Shown here in pieces: positions 7,588 through 15,111 of a DNA stretch of 64,000 nucleotides. The notes beneath the pieces were generated by a model. That model searched no databases, was not told the DNA's origin, and was given only the letters and a program-made list of their open reading frames with translations. Source of the DNA: CAYXDO01 sp964463485 (GTDB lineage Bacteria; Myxococcota; Kuafuiibacteriia; Kuafuiibacteriales; Kuafuiibacteriaceae); assembly GCA_964463485.1 (NCBI GenBank), contig CAYXDO010000021.1:1-64000 (forward strand), written 5' to 3'. The position numbers and the translations under genes are program-made. Each line of letters opens with the position of its first letter. Within the stretch, counting starts at the first letter, position 1.

Positions 7588-9339
7588 ATGCAAACCCAAC
7601 CTTTCGAGTCTACTCATCGAACCCAACGTGCCGAACCGACCGGTGCCGTCTTCCTGGGCCGGGACGGCGCGGCCACGCTCCATCGCGTCGGCGAGCTCAA
7701 CGTTCTCTGTGTCTCCGGAGACTTTCGGGAGATGGGTCGGCAGCATGGATCGCTCCTCAGGGCTGAGATCCCGAAGGGCCCGCTGCCCTATTTCCGCACT
7801 TACGTGGAGCGACTCATGGGTCCGAAGCTCGGGCGTGTGAGCCCGTTCGTGTGGCCGGTGCTCCAGCGGCTGATCGGCAAGCGGGTCGAGGAGCGCATGC
7901 CTGAGTTCATCAAAGAGACTCTGGCTGGGTTGGCGGAGGGCTCGGGGAGGCCGCTCGCCGAGCTGATGCAAGGTGCGACCATGCCGGACGCGCTCTTGTG
8001 GCTGGTGAGTCGCGTGATGGACGTCGAGCGACCCGGGCCAGCGGTCGAGCACCGCATGCGCCTGGGACTCGGGTGCACGAGCGCGATCGCGTGGGGAGCT
8101 GCAACCAAAGACGGAAGGCTCCTGCACGCCCGGAATTTCGATTACCACGGGGTCGCGTCGTGGCCCCGCACCGCCACGGTCATCTTTCACGATCCCAAGG
8201 ACGACCAAAAATACGTCTCCGTGTCGGCCGCTGGTGTGCCGCTCGGGGGCATCACTGCGATGAACGAGTCCGGACTCACACTCACCGTTCATCAGCACAT
8301 GTTCACCGACAAGACGAAGCTCGGCGGCATGCCGATCGGCGTGGTCGGCGACCTCGTCATGCGCAAAGCGAGGAACCTCGACGACGCCGAGCGAATCCTC
8401 GGAGAATATACTCACATCGGGTGCTGGACGTATCTGGTGGCAGACGGACGGAGCAAGCAGGTTCTTTGCTGGGAAGAAAATCCCCAGCGGAAAGCGCCGA
8501 GACGGACGAGCTCCGACGACACCACTTTTGGATACGCGAACACGTACCTCGATCAGGAGCTCGGGGAGACCGAGGTCAACCTGTACGGCTCGTACTGGCG
8601 CAACAACATGCGGCGCCACCAGCGCGCCCATGAGTTGCTTCGTTTGGGCGCCGGAGCTCATGACGCACAGAGCCTCGCTCGGATCCTCGGCGACACTGGC
8701 AAGATCGGGTGCAGGCTCTCCGGCTCGATTTCGATGTTGATGACTGTGGGGTCCGTAGTGTTTCGGCCTGAGGACGGGGCCCTCTGGGTGGCGTCGGGCT
8801 CGGCGCCTACGAGTCATCGCCGCTTCCTTCCGTTCTCCTTGACGACCAAAGGCTACGCACCCGAGCTTGGAACGCTGGAGCCGAATTGCCCCGAGAATCC
8901 CGCGCTCCTCGAGGCCTTCGATCGCTACCGAGACGCATATGTCCTGTATACGGACGCAGCGTCCGTCTCCGGGGCGCGCGCCGAGTTGGAGAGAGCAACT
9001 CAGCTCGCCCCGATGGAATCGCTCTACCAGGCCGCCGCGGGCTATTTGGCGGTCCGCGAAGGTGACGCGCGAGGCGCCGAGCGGGCGTTCGGGCGCGCCC
9101 TCGAGATCGGACACCACGACGAAGAGCGCCGGGCCGCCTTCGAGCTCTGGAGAGGCCGCTCGCTCGACCTCCTCGGCGAACGAGCGGGGGCCCGAGCCGC
9201 CTATCGCCGGAGCTTGTCCATGAAATCCGATCCGCAGATCCGAAAGGCCGCGCTGCGAAGTCTTTCGCGACCGTACGAAGCATCCGCGGCGCGCTCGGTG
9301 CATCCGGACCTGAGCTTCGCGGACGTGGTCAGCCCCTAA
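7588..9339 (+). CDS. C45-family (acyl-CoA:6-APA acyltransferase-like) hydrolase with TPR-like tail
   Basis: 583 aa. The start at 7588 is preferred over the ATGA overlap at 7564 because AAGGAGA sits just upstream. N-terminal nucleophile hydrolase of the acyl-CoA:6-aminopenicillanic acid acyltransferase/C45 peptidase family. Block G-C-T-S-A-I-A-W-G places the likely autoproteolytic nucleophile at C163, followed by the DGRLLHARNFD block. Residues after ~450 form alanine-rich helical repeats of TPR type. Such enzymes cleave or form amide bonds on small molecules. Its position next to the RiPP cluster makes peptide maturation or N-acyl processing conceivable, but this is only context. Confidence 0.85.
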   Translation: MQTQPFESTHRTQRAEPTGAVFLGRDGAATLHRVGELNVLCVSGDFREMGRQHGSLLRAEIPKGPLPYFRTYVERLMGPKLGRVSPFVWPVLQRLIGKRVEERMPEFIKETLAGLAEGSGRPLAELMQGATMPDALLWLVSRVMDVERPGPAVEHRMRLGLGCTSAIAWGAATKDGRLLHARNFDYHGVASWPRTATVIFHDPKDDQKYVSVSAAGVPLGGITAMNESGLTLTVHQHMFTDKTKLGGMPIGVVGDLVMRKARNLDDAERILGEYTHIGCWTYLVADGRSKQVLCWEENPQRKAPRRTSSDDTTFGYANTYLDQELGETEVNLYGSYWRNNMRRHQRAHELLRLGAGAHDAQSLARILGDTGKIGCRLSGSISMLMTVGSVVFRPEDGALWVASGSAPTSHRRFLPFSLTTKGYAPELGTLEPNCPENPALLEAFDRYRDAYVLYTDAASVSGARAELERATQLAPMESLYQAAAGYLAVREGDARGAERAFGRALEIGHHDEERRAAFELWRGRSLDLLGERAGARAAYRRSLSMKSDPQIRKAALRSLSRPYEASAARSVHPDLSFADVVSP

Positions 9340-9467
9340 CAACAGCCGCTGAAGAGGGCTCCGGAAAAAGGGCTCCGAAACTCGTGCCGTGCCCGCTGTC
9401 CGTGGGACCTCCCAATCCCGCGAAAGCGACTATCGATCTGCCGAGGGTTCGAGTAAGGTGGCTCGCG

Positions 9468-9914
9468 ATGTTGAACGCAGGCGACGACGCTCCCGACTTC
9501 ATCGCGACGGCCCACGACGGATCCGAGGTGCGGCTGTCGGAGCTCAACGACAAGAAGGTGGTGCTCTGGTTCTATCCGGCGGCCGACACCCCTGGCTGAA
9601 CGCGCGAAGGTTGTGGGTTCCGGGACGGAATCCGAGAGTTCGAACAGGCCGGCGCTTTGATCCTCGGGATCAGCGCGGACTCGGCGGAGGCCAATGCGGC
9701 CTTCGCTCGGAAGTTCAATTTCCCGTACAAGCTGCTCTGTGACGTCGACCGGACGATTAGCGTCGCTTACGGGGCGCTCGAAGCCGGATCGACGAAGGGC
9801 CCGCGGCGGATCACGTACGTGATCGAAGGCGGAAAGGTCATCTTGGCGTACCACGGCGTCAAGGACGCCGGAGCGCATCCGAAGCGAGTCCTCGACGATA
9901 TCCTTTCGCGCTGA
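9468..9914 (+). CDS. bcp: Selenocysteine-containing peroxiredoxin (Bcp/PrxQ type)
   Basis: Thiol (here selenol) peroxidase reducing H2O2 and organic hydroperoxides. Reads as one 148-aa protein if the in-frame TGA at 9597-9599 is decoded as selenocysteine. The protein has WFYPAADTPG, then Sec at 44, then TREGC, so the TGA occupies exactly the peroxidatic position of Bcp (Cys45 in E. coli) and C49 corresponds to the resolving Cys50. Reading continues in the same frame with normal Bcp sequence (FRDGIREFEQAGALILGISA, later GPRRITYVIE) to the stop at 9914. Length and flanks are typical. A SECIS-like hairpin follows the TGA. The alternative, a nonsense pseudogene, is unlikely because the change falls on the catalytic residue. 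Confidence 0.9.
9600..9634 (+). promoter_or_regulatory. Bacterial SECIS-like element of the selenoperoxiredoxin
   Basis: Immediately after the TGA (9597-9599), GGGTTCC (9615-9621) pairs with GGAATCC (9627-9633) in a 7-bp stem (one G-U), closing a 5-nt loop GGGAC that starts with GG. The loop begins about 22 nt after the TGA. This fits what is known of bacterial SECIS elements: a short stem within the coding region and a G-leading apical loop about 16-37 nt downstream, bound by SelB. Confidence 0.8.
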
Positions 9915-9943
9915 GTCGTTCGGGCCCGGTGTCCGCCGAGTAG

Positions 9944-9993
9944 GATGTCCGAGTCGGATGTCTGAGTCAGAGTTTGAATCAGATGTCCGAGTC
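9944..9993. repeat. Three degenerate 12-bp repeats
   Basis: GATGTCCGAGTC occurs at 9944-9955 and 9982-9993, with a one-mismatch copy at 9957-9968, between two convergent genes. No function is evident; it could be a slipped-strand repeat. Confidence 0.6.
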
Positions 9994-10016
9994 CGAGTTC
10001 CGACGGTGGACGTCGT

Positions 10017-11915
10017 TCAGCTCTTGGTCCATTCTTCGAGGCCCGAGAACGTCGGCCTATCCAGCGTTCGTCCCTGATCACCGAGGTGCTTTTGGGTGCG
10101 CGCCACCAAAAATTCTTGAGTTCTCCGATCGAGCTCCACCAGGCCGGGCGTCGAGCACTTGGCCGCTTGCAGGCAGCTCGAGAGCAGCAGTCCGACGATG
10201 AGCTGTCGGTACTCAGGGGGCATGTCCTCGACCATGTTGACGACGGATCCGCCGCGCAAGACCAGACGTTCGTGACCGTGCTCGTCTCTGACCACGCGAT
10301 GGAGTAAGGATGGGTTGCCCCAAGAATCTCCGAGCGAGATCTCGGCACCCTTGAATCGAGTCCGAAGGGCTCCGTCTGGGCCCGCCACGGCGTTTTCTTC
10401 GAGTTTTTGGTGTTGCTCGGGTGTGAGTTGGTGCATCCCGAGCTCGTGGTTGCCGGAAGCGGCGTTGGCGAGCACGGCCCCCGGCGGGAGCTTCGAAAAC
10501 TCGGCCGGGGTGAGTATGGTCTTGCCCGTGCATCCCACCAACAGATGCCCGTGGGCGAGGGCCTGATCTCGCGGCAGCGCGGTATTCCCGTCCTTCGTGG
10601 CAGCCGTCATCTTCGCGGGATCGGTGTCGTAAACGAACACAGAGAATCCGCGACGTTTGAGCGCGTCGGCGGTCGCCTTCCCCACCGCTCCGTACCCGAC
10701 GATACAAGCCTCCTTGGGCTTGATTTCGAGCTCGTTGGGACCTTCGGTGAGCTCACCGAGCAGCAGGTCGACGTGCCAGGCCACACTCTCTCCGATCGAC
10801 GGCGACTCCCACTCCTTCTTGGCTCGGCTTCGCGCCATGTTCACGACGGGCACCCGGAGCTCGATGCCTTGCTTCTGCAGGTCCTCGATGACCTGGATCC
10901 CGCGATCGGTTTGCTCGACGGCCACACACAGATGTGCAAACTGAGGAAAGTCTTGGTGGAGGGCCTTGATGAGCTTGCCTCCTTCGTCGAGCAAGAGAAA
11001 ACGCCGCTCCTGCTCCTTGTTCGGGTTGACGCCGTAAAACAGCGACTGGAGCTCGTCCTTGGCCATTTGATGGACTCTTGCCTCCGCGTCGTCGACTCCT
11101 TCGGCGACCTCGGAGGGCGTGAGGTGGAGCTGCGCACCTCGAGATTGCATGAGTGCCAGCGTGTCGGGGTTGGCGGAGTAATGCTTGCCGCCGATGAGTG
11201 TCTTGACGGGCGGCAGTCCATTCTCCGCGAGCGCATCGTACAACGCGATGGATGACGGAAAGAGGTGCTGCACCGAAGCCATGCTGAACTTCGAGAGTGT
11301 CCCCTTGCCCCCGAGATTCTTGGTGATCTCGGCGAGGAGAGGCATTCGGTCGGCGAAGGACTTCCGCTCGGCGCTGACGCCCAACTTCCAGATCGTCGTG
11401 AGATCGAGGTCGCGATATTTTCTTTGGCGGTGGGGAGTGGATCGGGAAGGATCGAGGAGCGGCGTGACCGCCTCCAGGACTTTGACGCCCACGCTCCCGA
11501 GCTCCTTTGCCACCCGTGCTTTGGTGAGTAGGCCGTGTTCGTCGGCGGCCTCCGCGAACGCCGAGACGACCGCGCGTGCCACGGTGGAGGCGTCCTCGGG
11601 GGACGAGAAATTAGCGGCGTAGAACCGAGCCAACTCGGTGGGGAACCTATCGAGGTCGGTGGTCTCGCGACGGGAAGGCATGTCACAAAACGAAAAATAG
11701 CGGTCGCCTTTCCACTTCTGAAACGCCTCCCCGATCTTTCGAGTCAGCTCGCCACCGGCCTTGCTGTCGAACGCATCGAGGACGTCGTCGAGGGCGACGT
11801 GGTCGCCGCCTTTCAGCAGCTCCGTGCGCTCCCCTTCCAGTCGAACGGCCCGAGCTCTTCGGACGTCCGCGAGCCTGTGCGCGAGCGCCCGATAGTCGAT
11901 GCGGTCGGAAGCCAC
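10017..11915 (-). CDS. S-adenosylhomocysteinase-like NAD-binding protein
   Basis: 632 aa. The C-terminal half carries a Rossmann motif GYGAVGKATADALKRRGF (about 405-422) followed by VGCTGKTILTP, as in the NAD domain of S-adenosylhomocysteine hydrolase, and NAASGNHELGM resembles the substrate-domain loop. The N-terminal ~250 residues are helical and not recognised. The middle part (VQHLFPSSIALYDAL, then GGKHYSANPDT) matches the same block of the 998-aa protein at 38679-41675, so the two are paralogues. It is much longer than true SahH (~430-480 aa) and may not be a hydrolase. Monocistronic as far as seen. Confidence 0.7.
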   Translation of the reverse strand: MASDRIDYRALAHRLADVRRARAVRLEGERTELLKGGDHVALDDVLDAFDSKAGGELTRKIGEAFQKWKGDRYFSFCDMPSRRETTDLDRFPTELARFYAANFSSPEDASTVARAVVSAFAEAADEHGLLTKARVAKELGSVGVKVLEAVTPLLDPSRSTPHRQRKYRDLDLTTIWKLGVSAERKSFADRMPLLAEITKNLGGKGTLSKFSMASVQHLFPSSIALYDALAENGLPPVKTLIGGKHYSANPDTLALMQSRGAQLHLTPSEVAEGVDDAEARVHQMAKDELQSLFYGVNPNKEQERRFLLLDEGGKLIKALHQDFPQFAHLCVAVEQTDRGIQVIEDLQKQGIELRVPVVNMARSRAKKEWESPSIGESVAWHVDLLLGELTEGPNELEIKPKEACIVGYGAVGKATADALKRRGFSVFVYDTDPAKMTAATKDGNTALPRDQALAHGHLLVGCTGKTILTPAEFSKLPPGAVLANAASGNHELGMHQLTPEQHQKLEENAVAGPDGALRTRFKGAEISLGDSWGNPSLLHRVVRDEHGHERLVLRGGSVVNMVEDMPPEYRQLIVGLLLSSCLQAAKCSTPGLVELDRRTQEFLVARTQKHLGDQGRTLDRPTFSGLEEWTKS

Positions 11916-12007
11916 GGGTCCGGGAGTGTACCACGAAATCGCAGGGCGCCGTGATCTTTGGACTCATCGGCTCATCGGCTCCGCAGACAAGAGGGCCAAG
12001 GAGCCTG

Positions 12008-12877
12008 ATGCTCACCGGTCGGCGTCCGTGCTACGCCACGCATGTGCTCCTCTGGTGGCTGCTCGCCCAATCGGCCGCGGTCGCTCACATCGAGGGCGCT
12101 TACGCGGACGCCGTACGCAAGGCGCTGGAAGCGCAGCACCCGGGCCATGTCGTGGACGCAGCTTCGGCGGACCTTCGCGTCGAGCTCGTCGATCGCCGCG
12201 GTCTCCTCGAGGTCACCATTCGCGATCGCAGCGGCCTACTCATCTTCGAGCGCTCTTTGTCGACCGCGAGCGGCGTGTCTCCGGCGCTCCGACAAGCCGT
12301 CCTTCTGATCGAACGCCGCCTCGACGAACCCCTGCTCGTCGTAGACGCACCCGGAGAAGAAATCGACATTCTCTTCGAGCCCCGGCTGATCGGCTCCGCC
12401 TGGACGAACCCGCCTGCCCTCGACGTTGGCCTAGGTGTCTCGGTGGTCTTCGAGCGGCGGGCTCCTGACGAGCTGACCGTCCAACTCGCGGGTGCGTTCG
12501 AGGTCTTCTGGGTTCCTTCGCGAACCTCGAATGAGTTGTCGACGAGCGGCGTTCGACTCGGAGGCGGCGTCGACAGCTCACTGCTCGCCTCCCCCTTCGT
12601 GGTGTCCTTCGGCCTCCGAGCGTACTGGGCCGGTCTCGAGGCCACGACCGGCGCTTTCGCTGGGCCGGCCGCCCCCACGGCGACGTCGGGCCTCTTCCTG
12701 GGCCCTCGCGCCGCCGTCGGCCTGCAACTCGGCGCGCTGTCGATCCTCGCGGGGGCCGAGCTCAGAGCGCTGCGGCCCACGATTTCGCTCCCCCCTGGCT
12801 ACCCGGTAGCGACGCTCGATCCGGGCCTGTTTTCTCCGTTCGTCTCCCTTGGAGTTACGCCGCAGAGATTTCTTTGA
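12008..12877 (+). CDS. Secreted protein of unknown function
   Basis: 289 aa from the ATG at 12008, preceded closely by AAGGAG. The hydrophobic segment HVLLWWLLAQSAAVAH indicates a signal peptide. The remainder is rich in beta strands (alternating hydrophobic residues, many Gly/Ser/Thr) and could be an outer-membrane-associated domain. It lies just upstream of the ECF sigma gene on the same strand. Not recognised as a named family. Confidence 0.65.
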   Translation: MLTGRRPCYATHVLLWWLLAQSAAVAHIEGAYADAVRKALEAQHPGHVVDAASADLRVELVDRRGLLEVTIRDRSGLLIFERSLSTASGVSPALRQAVLLIERRLDEPLLVVDAPGEEIDILFEPRLIGSAWTNPPALDVGLGVSVVFERRAPDELTVQLAGAFEVFWVPSRTSNELSTSGVRLGGGVDSSLLASPFVVSFGLRAYWAGLEATTGAFAGPAAPTATSGLFLGPRAAVGLQLGALSILAGAELRALRPTISLPPGYPVATLDPGLFSPFVSLGVTPQRFL

Positions 12878-12925
12878 ACGGTCCTGCCGCATCCGGCCAC
12901 CCATCTCGGATCGCGTGGTCCCTCG

Positions 12926-13576
12926 ATGTTGATGTGGGTGCTCGAACCGGTGCGAGGCCCTGGGATCTTCCCGGGCCATGAGCTGTCGCTTCTGAAGTAC
13001 TCTGCCGCCCTCGTGACAGAACGATCGTCGGAGAAGCCGGGCCGATCGGTCGGTGAATCGCGGTCCGTGCCCCTCGACTTCGACCGGTTGTTCCTCCTTC
13101 ACGCCAAGGACGTGGCGCGGGTCGTGGGGAGCCTGCTCGGACCTTGCTTCTCCCCGTCCGATGTCGAAGACGTAACTCAGCAGGCCTTCATCATCGCTCA
13201 CCGGCGGCTGTCGACGTTCCGCGGGGAGAGCCAGCCCAAGACTTGGCTGATCGGCATCGCGGTGAGAGTGGCCAAGGACCATCGGCGGAGCGCGTCTCGT
13301 CGGCGGAGACTCTCCGAAGCCCTGGCTGCGGTGGGTTTGATGCGTCCTCCCGAGCCGACCATCGAGGCACGCACGCTGGAGCGGGAGGAGCTTCTGCGCG
13401 TAGCACGAGCAATCGACTCCTTAGCCGAGAAAAAGCGCGAGGTTTATGTCATGGTCGCGGTCGAAGGTCTGACCTCCTCCGAGGCAGCCGAGGCGCTCGG
13501 CGTTCCCGAGGCCACCGTCCGAACGCGGCTCTTTCATGCGCGAAAGGAAATCCTGGCGCATCTGGGTGAGCGATGA
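12926..13576 (+). CDS. ECF-type RNA polymerase sigma factor
   Basis: 216 aa (a GTG at 13013 gives a shorter 187-aa form nearer the usual ECF length). Region 2: SDVEDVTQQAFIIAHRRL and FRGESQPKTWLIGIAVRVA. Region 4: LAEKKREVYVMVAVEGLTSS and EAAEALGVPEATVRTRLF. The start codon of the next gene overlaps its stop (ATGA), the usual sigma/anti-sigma arrangement. It probably directs transcription of surface-protein genes in response to an envelope signal. Confidence 0.9.
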   Translation: MLMWVLEPVRGPGIFPGHELSLLKYSAALVTERSSEKPGRSVGESRSVPLDFDRLFLLHAKDVARVVGSLLGPCFSPSDVEDVTQQAFIIAHRRLSTFRGESQPKTWLIGIAVRVAKDHRRSASRRRRLSEALAAVGLMRPPEPTIEARTLEREELLRVARAIDSLAEKKREVYVMVAVEGLTSSEAAEALGVPEATVRTRLFHARKEILAHLGER

Positions 13577-15036
13577 GTTGCTCCAAGCTGGAACGAACGC
13601 TCGAGGATCCCGCTCGGGAACGGGAGCATATCCTCGCGTGCGATGAGTGTCGCCTGGCGCTGTCCCAGCTCGAGCGCGTGAATCGAACCCTCCGCGATCA
13701 CCGAGTGGAGCCCCCGGCGGGCTGGGAGAATCGGCTCCGAGAGCGTCTCGAGACGTCCGAGAAGAGGGGCTTCGCATCATGGGTACCCGCCGTCGGTGTG
13801 GCGGCCGTGGTGGCGTTGATTACGTTCCTCGTGTCGCGGCCGAGCCCCGAGCGCGGACGCGACGGAGTGGCCACGCGACCGGCGCCGGAGTTGTCGTCAT
13901 CGTCGGAGCTCGTTCGCTCTTTCGGCCCTGCCCGGGTGAGTGCCACTCTGGGCAGTTCCTTCGCCGACGCGAGCGCGCTCGGCGTCACCAAGCTCGTGCT
14001 CGATCTCGGTCGCCTCGAGCTCGAAGTCAGCCCCGTTCCAGCCGGCGAGCAGTTTGTCGTGGAGACTGCATACGCGGTAGCGCGCGTGGTCGGCACTCGC
14101 TTTTCGGTTGAAGCTAGGCCGCTGGAAACGGAGGTCCGCGTCACCGAAGGGATCGTCGAGGTGACCCATCGCGCCAGCGGCAGAGTCGACCGTGTTCCTG
14201 CCGGGAGCTCCGTGATCGCTACGGCCGCGAGGGCGAGCCGATCGCCCGACACAGTGACCCCCGCGCCGCGGCACCTCGGAGCCGAGCCAGTCGAAGCGAG
14301 CCACGAACGTTCCAGGGGCGCCGCAGATCCCAAGCGGAGCATCGATTCGTCGCGGACGAGTGACGACCGAATCGAGCCTGCCCATTCTCGACCGACGGTG
14401 CCGAGTGCGACGAATCGCGAGGGCGGCCAGGCTCAGGCGACCTTCCCAGACACATCCGTATCACGGCTTCGCGAGAGCGACCGACCAGGGGACCTGAGTA
14501 CTGGCCAAGCTGTCAAAGACCGATCGAACGATGGAGACGGAGGACTCGCTCCGCCGTCGGCAGGTCCTGCCGAACACTCGAGCCCCTCGAAGCTTCTGGA
14601 GGTCGCCGATGCCCACCGAGTCAACAACGAGTGGGCGGAGGCCGCGAAGGCCTATGAACGAGCGGCGCTCGGCGCCAGAGAGTTTGCCGACGAAGCGAGG
14701 TATCGGCAGGCGGAAGCGCTCTTGCACCTCGACCAACCGAGCGCAGCGCTCTTGGTGCTCGGGCGATCGAACGCCGAGTTCCCGAAGAGCGCGCTCGCTC
14801 CCGAGCGGGCCGCGCTCGGGGCCAAGGCCGAGCTCGCGCTCGGGCACTTGGGCGCGGCCGCTCGAACGCTCCTCGCCGAGCCTCCGGGCACGCGCGAGCT
14901 CGTGGAGCTTCGGCTCGAGTGTGCTTCCCGGATCCGTTCCTCGGACCAGACTCTGGCGCAGGCTCTGGTGGAGGTCCTTCGAGCTCACAAGGACGCGACC
15001 GTCCGGTCACGGGCTGAGTCGATCTCGGCCGACTGA
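13573..15036 (+). CDS. FecR-type transmembrane anti-sigma factor with TPR-like tail
   Basis: 487 aa. An N-terminal zinc-finger-like remnant (HILACDECRLAL) is followed by a single transmembrane helix at about 70-88 (VGVAAVVALITFLV). Next is a FecR-like domain (about 120-215: VVETAYAVARVVGTRFSVEA, VTEGIVEVTHRASG), a low-complexity linker, and a C-terminal tetratricopeptide-like stretch from about 335. Coupled to the ECF sigma gene by ATGA overlap. Predicted to hold the sigma factor at the membrane until a periplasmic signal is sensed. Confidence 0.85.
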   Translation: MSCSKLERTLEDPAREREHILACDECRLALSQLERVNRTLRDHRVEPPAGWENRLRERLETSEKRGFASWVPAVGVAAVVALITFLVSRPSPERGRDGVATRPAPELSSSSELVRSFGPARVSATLGSSFADASALGVTKLVLDLGRLELEVSPVPAGEQFVVETAYAVARVVGTRFSVEARPLETEVRVTEGIVEVTHRASGRVDRVPAGSSVIATAARASRSPDTVTPAPRHLGAEPVEASHERSRGAADPKRSIDSSRTSDDRIEPAHSRPTVPSATNREGGQAQATFPDTSVSRLRESDRPGDLSTGQAVKDRSNDGDGGLAPPSAGPAEHSSPSKLLEVADAHRVNNEWAEAAKAYERAALGAREFADEARYRQAEALLHLDQPSAALLVLGRSNAEFPKSALAPERAALGAKAELALGHLGAAARTLLAEPPGTRELVELRLECASRIRSSDQTLAQALVEVLRAHKDATVRSRAESISAD

Positions 15037-15111
15037 ATTTTTCGAGAACGAATGAACGCTCTTGCCACACCCGGCCACCCATCGCCCGAACACACCCATC
15101 GGGAGACTTTC

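Noticed and set aside
7345..9342. 665-aa minus-strand ORF opposite the C45 hydrolase
   Set aside because: His/Arg-rich composition typical of antisense frames in high-GC DNA; the plus strand has catalytic motifs.
9384..9914. Two separate short genes or a nonsense pseudogene at the peroxiredoxin locus
   Set aside because: Both halves are in the same frame, the TGA is exactly at the peroxidatic residue, and a SECIS-like hairpin follows; one selenoprotein explains everything.
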